From NCBI GenBank assembly GCA_030836535.1, contig JAURPT010000151.1:1-38143 (forward strand): a DNA stretch of 38,143 nt, in the 5' to 3' direction. Of the stretch, positions 7,895 to 15,162 are shown piece by piece. The notes under the pieces are model-generated. The model made no database searches and was not told where the DNA came from. It saw nothing but the letters and a program-made list of their open reading frames with translations. This stretch comes from Alphaproteobacteria bacterium. GTDB lineage: Bacteria; Pseudomonadota; Alphaproteobacteria; SMXS01. Every line of letters begins with the position of its first letter. The stretch's first letter is position 1. A program made the translations under genes and the position numbers.

Positions 7895-8611
7895 ATGAAA
7901 TATCTGTTGGCGGCCCTGTGCCTTTTCTTTTCATCTTCTTTGACGGCGTTGGCGCAGGAAGACGAAGGCGATGGCCTGACGCCTGACCAGCACGTCGCCA
8001 AAATGTTGGTGATGATTGAGAACGGCATCATCAGCATCAGCTATGCTGCGCCCTGGTTCTACGAAGTAGGCACTTATTCTGCCAGTCTGGGTGACGTGCT
8101 GTGGGCGGAAATGGTGGTGGCAGATGCTGAATGCAAAGCCTTAACCGCCATGTTGGTCGCCAGCGACGATGCGGGCCTTGGCACAAAAACCGCAGCCATC
8201 ATCACCAGCCTGGGTGACAAGGGCACCATCAGCAATGACAGGGTGTTGAGTTCCCTGCTGGGGAAATATGCCAAGGATACGCCGGTGGATGCACAGACAG
8301 CCGCTAACAAGGGTACGTTTACGCCGATTACGGCCAATTTCTGTACCAATGCGCATAAGGACGACATGGGCATGCTGGAGCAGATGTTCCCGCAACCGCT
8401 CAACCCGTTTGCGGTGGGTGGGAGTGTCTGGAATGTGCGCACCTGTGATGCAATTGAGCAGGTGCGAAAATGCGTGCAAGGCGTGGCCGATACGCACCTT
8501 GCCAATCAGGCGTTAAGGAAGCTGAGCCCTGCGGATGAATCGGTGAATTTGGATGCCGCCACCCGGTTTACCCTTGTTCGAACCCATGTGGCGGGCCAGG
8601 TACCCAAATAA
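7895..8611 (+). CDS. exported hypothetical protein
   Basis: A 238-residue protein with a clear Sec signal peptide (MKYLLAALCLFFSSSLTALA, cleavage after ALA). The mature part is alpha-helical and contains several cysteines (near AECKA, FCTNA, RTCDA and RKCVQG) that could form disulphides in the periplasm. I recognise no family. The ATG at 7895 puts the signal peptide first; an in-frame ATG at 7880 would add five residues, and neither has a strong ribosome site. It is followed by an FNR-type box and structured DNA. Confidence 0.7.
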   Translation: MKYLLAALCLFFSSSLTALAQEDEGDGLTPDQHVAKMLVMIENGIISISYAAPWFYEVGTYSASLGDVLWAEMVVADAECKALTAMLVASDDAGLGTKTAAIITSLGDKGTISNDRVLSSLLGKYAKDTPVDAQTAANKGTFTPITANFCTNAHKDDMGMLEQMFPQPLNPFAVGGSVWNVRTCDAIEQVRKCVQGVADTHLANQALRKLSPADESVNLDAATRFTLVRTHVAGQVPK

Positions 8612-8641
8612 TCTGAAAATTTCAGCAAAAAAGTGACGGGC

Positions 8642-8655
8642 TTGATTTGAATCAA
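8642..8655. promoter_or_regulatory. FNR/Anr/FnrL-type binding site
   Basis: TTGATTTGAATCAA is a perfect match to the FNR-family consensus TTGAT-N4-ATCAA, the site for the oxygen-sensing CRP/FNR regulators of proteobacteria. It lies 31 bases after the exported-protein gene and 224 bases before the biotin-carrier gene, so the direct target may be a non-coding transcript starting near 8690 or the carrier gene. Confidence 0.65.
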
Positions 8656-8689
8656 GGCCCCGATAGGGGCGGTGTGAGATCTTCCAATT

Positions 8690-8787
8690 GTTCTCTTCAT
8701 CCGGTTTTTCACTGTGGCTGGATGTGGTAACTTACTCCTACAAGGGCGGTGTTCCTGAACAATCAGGGCGCCGCCCTTATTATTTGT
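8690..8787 (+). ncRNA. candidate FNR-controlled small RNA (or structured leader of the biotin-carrier gene)
   Basis: If the FNR-type box acts from -41.5, transcription starts near 8690. From there to 8787 there is no good open frame but there are two hairpins: CATCC/GGATG at 8698-8724, and a long one at 8742-8778 followed by an AT-rich stretch. The -10 element at the expected place (GATCTT) is weak. The arrangement recalls the general plan of FNR-activated small RNAs such as FnrS, without any sequence similarity that I can claim. It may instead be the 5' leader of the gene at 8879. Confidence 0.3.
8742..8778 (+). terminator. two-part hairpin, probable terminator
   Basis: The outer stem AAGGGCGG (8742-8749) pairs with CCGCCCTT (8771-8778), and an inner stem CCTGA/TCAGG closes an ACAA loop. 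The sequence after the hairpin is ATTATTTG, a moderate U tract. It ends a transcript coming from upstream or controls entry into the biotin-carrier gene. Confidence 0.5.
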
Positions 8788-8878
8788 GGTGTCGCAATAT
8801 TGACGGTTTGCGAAGGCTTTGACAGAGTAACGACCTGCGCCGATTTAGCGGCCAATACACGACCAAAGGGGAAAGCAC

Positions 8879-9100
8879 GTGGGCCAGATCAAGGTTGTAT
8901 CGGAAATTCCGGGCAAGGTTGTTTCCATCGACGTTTCTGTCGGTGAGGAAATTGAAGAAGATGATGATCTGATGGTGCTGGAATCCATGAAAATGGAAAT
9001 TCCCGTTGCGGCGCCTGAAGACGGCACGGTGGTCGAAATCCTCGTTGCTGTCGATGATATGGTCGAAGAAGGCGACGAGATCGCCATTATCGAAACCTGA
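8879..9100 (+). CDS. stand-alone biotin/lipoyl attachment protein (BCCP-like)
   Basis: A 73-residue single biotinyl domain with the attachment motif ESMKM (Lys38) in the hairpin turn of the two-fold barrel. The mirror-image half contains GTVVEILVAVDDMVEEGDEIAII. The GTG start at 8879 is preceded by AAGGGGAA. Biotin carriers shuttle carboxyl groups between carboxylase and transferase subunits, but no carboxylase gene is visible in this window, and the protein lacks the long amino-terminal part of AccB. It may serve an acyl-CoA or pyruvate-type carboxylase encoded elsewhere. An FNR-type box lies upstream. Confidence 0.85.
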   Translation: MGQIKVVSEIPGKVVSIDVSVGEEIEEDDDLMVLESMKMEIPVAAPEDGTVVEILVAVDDMVEEGDEIAIIET

Positions 9101-9114
9101 GGGTTAAACTCGCC

Positions 9115-9927
9115 TCAATAGATACTCATGCGGCTGAGTTTGCGGACCAGGTAAAAACCTGCGTCGTCCAGCCTGGTGTCGCCGGGCAGGGCCGCTACCG
9201 CACCGCCAGACGCAATAGACCGTAGCATACAGGGTTCGGTTTCATCGTCCCGTGGTCCTGAATCGGCGCAGTCCCCCAGCCAGTGACTGGCGATATAGGG
9301 GCTATCGATCGTCCCTTCCATGTTCAGAATATCATTGGCTTGCTGCCATTCCGCCACGGTTGGAAGGCGGTAAATCTTGCTGGATTCAAGGCTCAGCCAG
9401 TCTGCATAGGCCTGGGCGTCGTCCCAGCTCAGGCAATGCACGCCTTCTGCGGGTGACTTCATGGGGCAGGGGGGCAGCGCGCGGCCCGTATCCGCTGTGA
9501 AAGTATGAAATTCCGCAAAGGAAATCGGGCGCGTTGTAATGCCCAGGCGGTCAATTTCGCCGTGGCCTTCGCTTTCCATAATGGTCACGGGTGGGCAGGT
9601 GCGGCAGTCGATCAGTTTGGCGCCTCGCCATCCTTCCTTGGCTGGCTGTGGCGCGGTTGCGGCAGCGGGGTCTGGTGTTTCCGTCACAATATCCGGCGCG
9701 TCCGCCACATGTTCCGCGGCTGCCTGGTCCTGCACGGTGGCATCGTCAGTGGTGGCGTAGAACAATGCAAAACCAATCAGCATCGCAAAGGCAGAAATAA
9801 CCGCATAGGTTACCTGCCGCCGCTTGGCGCGCTGGTCGGCGCGCAGGCGGTAATAATACGGATAGGTGCGCTGTTCGGTCAGCGAACGGATGAAGTCCCG
9901 GATCATGCCCATGGGGGAATTGTTCAT
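9115..9927 (-). CDS. membrane-anchored FGE-sulfatase (SUMF1) domain protein
   Basis: About 270 residues from the ATG at 9925-9927; a TTG seven codons upstream is also possible. One transmembrane helix lies near residues 42-60 (TYAVISAFAMLIGFALFYA), followed by an Ala/Pro/Asp-rich linker and a periplasmic domain with CLSWDDAQAYADWLS and YRLPTVAEWQQA, the core of the formylglycine-generating-enzyme fold. The domain is shorter than catalytic FGE and diverges near the end (GDCADSG), so it may be a binding or structural version rather than a sulfatase activator. It converges with the biotin-carrier gene, 14 bases apart. Confidence 0.7.
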   Translation of the reverse strand: MNNSPMGMIRDFIRSLTEQRTYPYYYRLRADQRAKRRQVTYAVISAFAMLIGFALFYATTDDATVQDQAAAEHVADAPDIVTETPDPAAATAPQPAKEGWRGAKLIDCRTCPPVTIMESEGHGEIDRLGITTRPISFAEFHTFTADTGRALPPCPMKSPAEGVHCLSWDDAQAYADWLSLESSKIYRLPTVAEWQQANDILNMEGTIDSPYIASHWLGDCADSGPRDDETEPCMLRSIASGGAVAALPGDTRLDDAGFYLVRKLSRMSIY

Positions 9928-9990
9928 CAATTGCGCCGCCTGTGACAACCCAAAATATTATAGGCCTGCATATTGTTGGCTGAAACAAAA

Positions 9991-10017
9991 CGGCCCCTCC
10001 CATGACGGGAAGGGCCG
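9991..10017 (-). terminator. rho-independent terminator
   Basis: On the minus strand CGGCCCTTCCCG and GGGAGGGGCCG form a GC-rich hairpin with a short loop followed by TTTTG. It lies 56 bases after the stop of the exported protein gene at 10073-10612 and separates it from the FGE-like gene. Confidence 0.7.
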
Positions 10018-10072
10018 GTTAATCCCAGTCTAGCCAATCAGGCCGGTAGGGGGGAAGTTGTCGTTAGTTCAA

Positions 10073-10612
10073 TTAGTCCATGGGCACCTGGTGTTCGCTG
10101 CCACGAACAATATAGGCCACGCCGGACTGGTCGTAACACATGGTCGCTGCCATGCGGACAATATCGCCACCATGGTCTTCATCGCGATAGGCAATATGGC
10201 ATGGCTTGGTCGCAGAATACTCGCGGGCATCGCCGTAATTGCGGTCCTGCCGGTTGTCGTAGCGATTGTCATGCCGGTTGTCATAGCGACGATTATTGTT
10301 GCTGGTAATGGCATAGGTCAGGGCTGCTGTACCCAGTACGGCGAAGGGGATCCAGGCCCCGCTGCTGCGATGACGGTGGCGATAGTGGCGATGACCATGC
10401 CGATAACCGTGACGATAGCCGCCACCATAATAACCGTAACCACCGCCATAATAGCCGTGGCCGTGGCGGCCGCCTGCATAAGATTCCGTCGGCATCATGG
10501 TGGCCAACATGCCAAACACGGCCAAGCCGGCCAGCAGCTTCTTGGCAAAGCCGGGCGTCTTTTTGGTGGCCTGGCGGGCGGTATTATCGGTCGTCGTCAA
10601 GTCTGTGCTCAT
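10073..10612 (-). CDS. exported Gly/Tyr/His-rich protein, shares C-terminal module with 10821-11675
   Basis: A 179-residue protein from the ATG at 10610-10612, placed after GGAGAGAGACC. The frame extends upstream without coding character. A hydrophobic segment (LLAGLAVFGMLATMMP) ending in SYAGG suggests an export signal with a longer polar start. The mature part begins with a Gly-Tyr-Gly and His/Arg-rich run, then a hydrophobic stretch (WIPFAVLGTAALTYAI) resembling a glycine-zipper type anchor, an Asn/Arg/Tyr/Asp repeat, and a folded end with ATMCYDQSGVAYIVRGS. That end matches the neighbouring larger protein, arguing for a common cell-envelope role. Function unknown. Confidence 0.65.
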   Translation of the reverse strand: MSTDLTTTDNTARQATKKTPGFAKKLLAGLAVFGMLATMMPTESYAGGRHGHGYYGGGYGYYGGGYRHGYRHGHRHYRHRHRSSGAWIPFAVLGTAALTYAITSNNNRRYDNRHDNRYDNRQDRNYGDAREYSATKPCHIAYRDEDHGGDIVRMAATMCYDQSGVAYIVRGSEHQVPMD

Positions 10613-10670
10613 GGTCTCTCTCCGCGTATTTCGCGTCTGGGTGATCATTGCCTGAAACAATAACCATCTC

Positions 10671-10702
10671 AACCTGAATGAAATATGAACGATATTCAGA
10701 TT
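10671..10702 (-). promoter_or_regulatory. inverted-repeat element upstream of 10073-10612, copy 1
   Basis: On the minus strand the element reads AATCTGAAT, 14 bases, ATTCAGGTT. Its arms CTGAAT/ATTCAG are perfectly complementary. It ends 58 bases before the gene. The same outer words recur at 11779-11812 upstream of the sister gene, which points to one transcription factor acting on both. Confidence 0.5.
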
Positions 10703-10741
10703 AGCAGGAATAAGTGCTTAGTTGAACAAGTAGGGGCCTGA

Positions 10742-10772
10742 CAAAAAAAGCCGGCCTGTGTGGTACAGGCCG
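10742..10772 (-). terminator. rho-independent terminator
   Basis: A perfect 8-bp stem, CGGCCTGT with ACAGGCCG, is followed on the minus strand by GC and seven T residues. It ends the transcript of the Arg/Ala-rich exported protein gene, 49 bases after its stop. Confidence 0.85.
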
Positions 10773-10820
10773 AATCTTGGTTGTTTATGGTTTCCCGCTT
10801 TTGGCGGAGCTCAGGCTCTC

Positions 10821-11675
10821 TTAATAGCGGTAGAGAACCTGGCGGGTACCGCGAACAACATAGCTGTTACCCCAGTCGTCGTTGCACATGGTGGCACCAA
10901 CCAGGCGGGCATTGTGGCCATAGCCGCGAACCCGAACAACCGGGTGACATCCATTGGCGCGATCCCAATCAGAGATGTAGAAGCTGCTCCACAGGCCACC
11001 GAAATAGGGCTGCCACGTCTGGAAGTGGTTGTAGTTATTGTAGAAGTACCAGTGGTTCGAAAAGTGCCGATTGGCATGGTGCCAGTGGGACTTGCGATAG
11101 TGCTTCCGATAGTGGCGGTTATAGTGGCGGTGGTTATGCTTGGCGTAATACCGGCCATAGTTGTGCCGCTGCGCCTTGCGATAGCCCTTGTGGTAACCCT
11201 GGTGATAGGCCCGATCATAGTGGCGGTGGGCGCGCTTGTAACCCTTGCGATAGGCGCGTTCATCAGCACGGCGCTGTGCGCGGTTATACGCCCGGTTATA
11301 GGCACGGTTTTCCGCATGCTGGTGACGGCGGGCTTCGCGGCGAGCATCCTTGCGGGCATCACGGCGCGCTTCCTGACGACGGTCTGCACGACGCTCTGCG
11401 CGGCGATCGGCTTTGCGTTCAGCGCGGCGGTCTTCACGACGGGCTTCGCGGCGTGCGTCCCTGCGGGCATCTCTGCGCGCGTCCTGCCTGCGTTCAGCCC
11501 TGCGGTCGGCGCGACGTTCTGCCCGCTGATCTGCACGGCGTTCGGCGCGGTTCTCTGCCCGGCGCTCAGCGCGGTCGCCATCACCCGGGGCAGCGCCGGC
11601 ATCGATTGAAAGGCCGAGGCTGGCAACACCCAGGGTCATGACAGTGGCGAGGGTGGTTATCGGTCGTCTGATCAT
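10821..11675 (-). CDS. exported Arg/Ala/Asp repeat protein with Tyr/His-rich region
   Basis: A 284-residue protein with a signal peptide (MIRRPITTLATVMTLGVASLGLSIDAGAA). Residues about 33-120 are a highly charged repeat of the type RAERRADRRAERR and RRDARRDARREARRE, likely one long basic helix. Next come RAYNRAYNRAQRR and a Tyr/His/Lys/Arg-rich stretch (KGYKRAHRHYDRAYHQGYHKGYRK). The last 60 residues form a compact part with GCHPVVRVRG and GATMCNDDWGNSYVVRGTRQ, matching the end of the protein at 10073-10612. Repetitive DNA leaves long open frames on the other strand too, but the signal peptide, ribosome region, terminator and shared module support the minus strand. Binding to acidic polymers or metals is possible; not demonstrated. 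Confidence 0.7.
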   Translation of the reverse strand: MIRRPITTLATVMTLGVASLGLSIDAGAAPGDGDRAERRAENRAERRADQRAERRADRRAERRQDARRDARRDARREARREDRRAERKADRRAERRADRRQEARRDARKDARREARRHQHAENRAYNRAYNRAQRRADERAYRKGYKRAHRHYDRAYHQGYHKGYRKAQRHNYGRYYAKHNHRHYNRHYRKHYRKSHWHHANRHFSNHWYFYNNYNHFQTWQPYFGGLWSSFYISDWDRANGCHPVVRVRGYGHNARLVGATMCNDDWGNSYVVRGTRQVLYRY

Positions 11676-11778
11676 TTTCTTCTCCTGTTTGTTGGCCTTC
11701 GGTTTTTCGCTACGCGGTGTGCTAACGAATCACCAGGCCGTTTCAACAGGGCCTTTATGGCCTAGCAAACCTGCACGA

Positions 11779-11812
11779 AACCTGAACGGCATATTCATAA
11801 TGGGTTCAGATT
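11779..11812 (-). promoter_or_regulatory. inverted-repeat element upstream of 10821-11675, copy 2
   Basis: On the minus strand it reads AATCTGAAC, 16 bases, GTTCAGGTT. The arms CTGAAC/GTTCAG are perfectly complementary, and the outer words AATCTGAA and TTCAGGTT are identical to the copy at 10671-10702. It lies about 103 bases before the gene start. Confidence 0.5.
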
Positions 11813-11824
11813 GGATAAATGGGC

Positions 11825-12907
11825 CTAAACAGGGTGGTGCACGAGGTCGCGGTCCAGCGCGACAGACTTTACCAGCGCGTGGACATGCAGGCCTGGCTGC
11901 AGGTTCAGCACGGCTACAGCGCGGGGGGTGATACGGGCGCGCAGGGCCTGGCCGTCTGCTAGTCGCAATAATACATGCACGACGGGCGGGGTCTGTGGGT
12001 CAATCGCCTCCACCGTCGCGCTCAGGATATTCTGCACCGAGATATCATCAGGCCGGGCCAGCGCCAGGGCAACGTCCCCGGCATTGATAAACAGGCGCAC
12101 CTGGTTTTTTGGCGCCTCGCTGATCTGGGAGATGAACAGCGGGCCGGATGCCGTCTCCAGCTTCGTCAGGCCCGCCTCTGGCAAGTGCTCGCTGACCTGC
12201 GCCTCTATGACGGCGCCGTCGATCCCCATGGCGGCAGGGCCTGCTTGCCCGGTCAGCACATCGGCCAGTGGCCCCTGTGCTGTGATACGGCCATTTTCCA
12301 TCAGCACCAGTGTGTCGGCGAGACGGATGATCTCATCCCAGCTATGGGTGACATAGAGAATGGGCAGGTCGAAGCGGTCGCGCAATTGCTCCACCATGGG
12401 CAAAATGGCTGCACGGCGGGGTGCATCGAGATTGGCCAGGGGCTCATCCAATATCAGCAGGGACGGATTGGTTAGAATCGCGCGGCCCAGCGCAACGCGC
12501 CGTCGTTCCCCGCCCGAAAGCTGGTGAGGGCTGCGGTCCAGCAAGTCAGTGATGTCGAGCGTACTGGCAACGTCGTCGAGCGAAAAAGGGGCGGCTTTGT
12601 CGTGGCCATAGAGCAGGTTCGACCGTATAGACAGATGCGGGAACAGCAGGCTGTCTTGCAATACGTAGCCCAGCTTGCGCCGCTGCGGCGGCAGCCAGGT
12701 TGAGGCGTTGAAAAAGATGGTCTTGCCTAGGGATATATTGCCGCTGTCGGGCCGTGTTGCGCCGGCAATCACACCGGCTAGCGTTGACTTGCCGGCGCCC
12801 GATGGACCGGTCAGCACCGTGATGCCGGGGCCAATATCCAGCGTGGCCTGCAGGGAAAAGTCGCCCTGTTGCAGCGCAATGTCGAGTGAAAGCGTCTCAG
12901 ATGCCAT
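11825..12907 (-). CDS. modC: molybdate ABC transporter ATP-binding protein ModC
   Basis: A 360-residue ATPase that powers molybdate import at the inner membrane. Walker A GPSGAGKST lies at residues 34-42; next come the Q-loop (GYVLQDSLLFPHL), the signature LSGGERRRVALGRA, Walker B LLILDEPLANLD and the switch His in VTHSWDE. After about residue 230 comes a ModC-type regulatory tail with a molybdate-binding (MOP/TOBE) domain near the end (VLLRLADGQALRARITPRAVAVLNL). Its start overlaps the end of modB by 11 bases, indicating translational coupling in a modA-modB-modC operon. Confidence 0.93.
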   Translation of the reverse strand: MASETLSLDIALQQGDFSLQATLDIGPGITVLTGPSGAGKSTLAGVIAGATRPDSGNISLGKTIFFNASTWLPPQRRKLGYVLQDSLLFPHLSIRSNLLYGHDKAAPFSLDDVASTLDITDLLDRSPHQLSGGERRRVALGRAILTNPSLLILDEPLANLDAPRRAAILPMVEQLRDRFDLPILYVTHSWDEIIRLADTLVLMENGRITAQGPLADVLTGQAGPAAMGIDGAVIEAQVSEHLPEAGLTKLETASGPLFISQISEAPKNQVRLFINAGDVALALARPDDISVQNILSATVEAIDPQTPPVVHVLLRLADGQALRARITPRAVAVLNLQPGLHVHALVKSVALDRDLVHHPV

Positions 12908-13604
12908 GGACCGCCCTCGTTACGCGCCGGGCTGCCAGTTCCGACAGGCCCAATGCCATCAGTGCCAACAAGATAGAGATCACGACAATGCGCCCGGCTT
13001 CCGTCTCCGCCCCGGGTGTGTTGATGGCGGTGTAGAGCGCTAGCGGTAAGGTGCGGGTTTCACCGGGAATATTGGCAACAAAGGTAATGGTGGCACCGAA
13101 TTCCCCCAGACTGCGCGCGAAAGCCAGGGACAGTCCGGCAACGATGCCGGGCAGGGTCAGCGGCAGGGTGACAGTGGCCAGCACCCGCAGGCGCGAGGCA
13201 CCCAGGCTGCGGGCGACAAATTCCAACCGGGGATCGACGGCCTCCATCGACAGACGGATGGCCCGTAACATCAGCGGAAAGGCGATGACCGCAGCGGCAA
13301 TGGCTGCTCCACGCCAGGTGAAGGCGATGGTGATGCCAAAGACGTCCTGCAAAAACGGACCCAGCGCGCCATTCTGTCCAAACAGGACGAGCAACCCATA
13401 GCCCACGACAACAGGCGGCACCACAAGTGGCAGGTGCAGCAGGGCATTGAGGATGCTTTTACCCCAAAAGTCATGCCGCGCCAGTAGCCATGCAAAGCCA
13501 ATGGCGAAAGGCAGGCTGGCCAGGGTCGCCCACAGGGCAACCTTGAAAGACAAGCGCAGGGCCTCGCTTTCAAACGGTGTCAGACTGGTCAGCCAGAAAT
13601 CCAT
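12897..13604 (-). CDS. modB: molybdate ABC transporter permease ModB
   Basis: A 235-residue inner-membrane permease with about five to six hydrophobic helices. The conserved cytoplasmic coupling loop EFVARSLGASRLRVLATVTLPL matches the EAA motif of ABC permeases. The ending part ARSLGEFGATITFVANIPGETRTLPLALYT is diagnostic for ModB. It starts 6 bases after the stop of modA and overlaps modC. Confidence 0.95.
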   Translation of the reverse strand: MDFWLTSLTPFESEALRLSFKVALWATLASLPFAIGFAWLLARHDFWGKSILNALLHLPLVVPPVVVGYGLLVLFGQNGALGPFLQDVFGITIAFTWRGAAIAAAVIAFPLMLRAIRLSMEAVDPRLEFVARSLGASRLRVLATVTLPLTLPGIVAGLSLAFARSLGEFGATITFVANIPGETRTLPLALYTAINTPGAETEAGRIVVISILLALMALGLSELAARRVTRAVHGI

Positions 13605-13610
13605 TTGGTC

Positions 13611-14552
13611 TTACGGTTCCGTCAGCCCATTGGGGGGCAGGAACCCGGCCATGATCAACAGGCGTTGCGCGGGCGCGCTATCCAGGAAGGCCAGAAAGGC
13701 CAGCGCCTCATTATGGGCAGGGCCATCTTTCAGCGTTGAAATTTCGTAGATGATGGCATCGTGAAGCGCGTCGGGAACCAGCAGTACCAACTGTACTTTG
13801 TCGTTGCCGGTTGTCTCGCTGGCATAGACAAAAGCACCCGCAGCTTCGCCTCGTTCAACCCAGGCCAGGGTGGCCTGCGCATTGGCCGCGGGCAGGATAC
13901 GAGCCTGGTCCCAAATACCCAGTGCCTCCAATGTTTGACGGGCATAGATACCGCAGGGGACTGCCGTTGGCTCGCAGATGGCGATGCGTCCCCGATTGGA
14001 CAGGTGCAGGATCTGGTTTTTCAGTCGGTCATTCTCTGTCAGTTCATCAATGGTGAGGTGCAGATCGGGCACGTCTGACGGCTGTTCAGCACCGGCCGGA
14101 ATGACCAGTGCCAGCCGGTTTGTTAACAGGGCCTTGTGCTCATGATCTGCTACCAGACCCTTGTCGACCAGATAGTGGCCCCATTGCCGGTTGGCGGAGA
14201 TGAATAAGTCGGCAGGCGCCCCGTGTTCTATCTGCCGCGCCAGGGCCGAAGAGGCGGCGGTTATGATAGTAATGTCGACCGCGTGATTACTTTCATAAAC
14301 ATTGGCGATGTCTTCAAGTACCGGGGCGATTGAACTGGCAGCAAATATGCGGATATCGGGACCGTCGCCGACCGGCACATTTTGGGGTACTGCGTGCGGG
14401 TCTGGTAATTCGGCAATGGTAGGGGCATCTTTCTGCGGGTTGGCGGCCTGGGCACGGATCGCCTCGCGCTGAGGATCAATCTGCCACAAGCTAATGGCAA
14501 ATAGAGCAATTGCCAGGACAAGGGCCAGCACTATCCAGATACGGTGGGTCAT
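13611..14552 (-). CDS. modA: molybdate-binding protein ModA, with long N-terminal anchor and linker
   Basis: A 313-residue substrate-binding protein of the molybdate importer. Residues 5-23 form a hydrophobic helix (WIVLALVLAIALFAISLWQ) without a convincing signal peptidase site, and about 40 residues of Pro/Ala-rich linker follow before the binding domain begins (IRIFAASSIAPVLEDIA; Ser73 and Ser74 are likely oxyanion ligands). ASSALARQIEHGAPADLFISAN and the later VPCGIYARQTLEALG segments are typical ModA landmarks. Usual ModA is about 250 residues, so the protein may stay anchored to the membrane. It lies 27 bases downstream of hisI. Confidence 0.88.
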   Translation of the reverse strand: MTHRIWIVLALVLAIALFAISLWQIDPQREAIRAQAANPQKDAPTIAELPDPHAVPQNVPVGDGPDIRIFAASSIAPVLEDIANVYESNHAVDITIITAASSALARQIEHGAPADLFISANRQWGHYLVDKGLVADHEHKALLTNRLALVIPAGAEQPSDVPDLHLTIDELTENDRLKNQILHLSNRGRIAICEPTAVPCGIYARQTLEALGIWDQARILPAANAQATLAWVERGEAAGAFVYASETTGNDKVQLVLLVPDALHDAIIYEISTLKDGPAHNEALAFLAFLDSAPAQRLLIMAGFLPPNGLTEP

Positions 14553-14579
14553 TGCTTTTCCTCCAGCTCGACCAATGCC

Positions 14580-14996
14580 TTAGTCCTTATTGCCATAAAG
14601 GTCGTCCGGGTTGGTTTCTACCTCGGCAATGGTTTCCCATTCACCCGCGCGTGCGGCCAGGAAGAAGCAATTGCGCCGTCCGGTGTGGCAGGCCACCCCT
14701 TTCTGGTCGACCAGCAACAGAATTGTGTCGCCGTCGCAGTCGAGCCGCAGGTCAACAAGGGTTTGTACCTGGCCGCTGCTTTCGCCTTTGCGCCACAGAG
14801 CCTGGCGGGAACGGGAATAATAACAGACCCGCCCGGTCGCCAACGTGTCTGCCAGGCTTTCGGCATTCATCCAGGCCATCATGAGTACTTCGCCGGTGTC
14901 GTGTTGCTGGGCGATGGCGGGCACCAGCCCATCTGTATTGAAGCTGACTGCCTGCAGGGCTTTTTCACTCAGGGTTTGGCTTTGTAATTCGGTCAT
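14580..14996 (-). CDS. hisI: phosphoribosyl-AMP cyclohydrolase
   Basis: A 138-residue enzyme for the third step of histidine biosynthesis, opening the adenine ring of phosphoribosyl-AMP. YYSRSRQALWRKGESSG, the metal site with LRLDCDGDTILLLVDQKG, and CHTGRRNCFF are strictly conserved family motifs. It is the stand-alone cyclohydrolase without a fused HisE domain. It heads a possible hisI-modA-modB-modC transcript, an unusual pairing with no obvious metabolic logic. Confidence 0.95.
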   Translation of the reverse strand: MTELQSQTLSEKALQAVSFNTDGLVPAIAQQHDTGEVLMMAWMNAESLADTLATGRVCYYSRSRQALWRKGESSGQVQTLVDLRLDCDGDTILLLVDQKGVACHTGRRNCFFLAARAGEWETIAEVETNPDDLYGNKD

Positions 14997-15162
14997 TGTC
15001 CTGCCACGCTTTGGCGATAATTTGCTGTTTCTTTAAGACAGTCTAACCCAATTTGGTGCCGCCGTCTTGGACCTGCGTCTGGCTGGCCTACTTTTTGATG
15101 GCTCAAAAGGGCGCGCGTGCTAGTATAGGCACCAATTCACCAGCCTGATCGAAGGATAGGAC

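Noticed and set aside
8749-8946. 65-residue plus-strand frame ahead of the biotin carrier
   Set aside because: It starts within a terminator-like hairpin, has no ribosome site and overlaps the carrier start in another frame.
10758-11609. 283-residue open frame on the plus strand opposite the Arg/Ala-rich protein, hydrophobic and Val/Ala-rich
   Set aside because: It mirrors the repetitive charged codons of the minus-strand gene, begins within that gene's terminator area, lacks a ribosome site, and the minus strand has a signal peptide, terminator and shared module.
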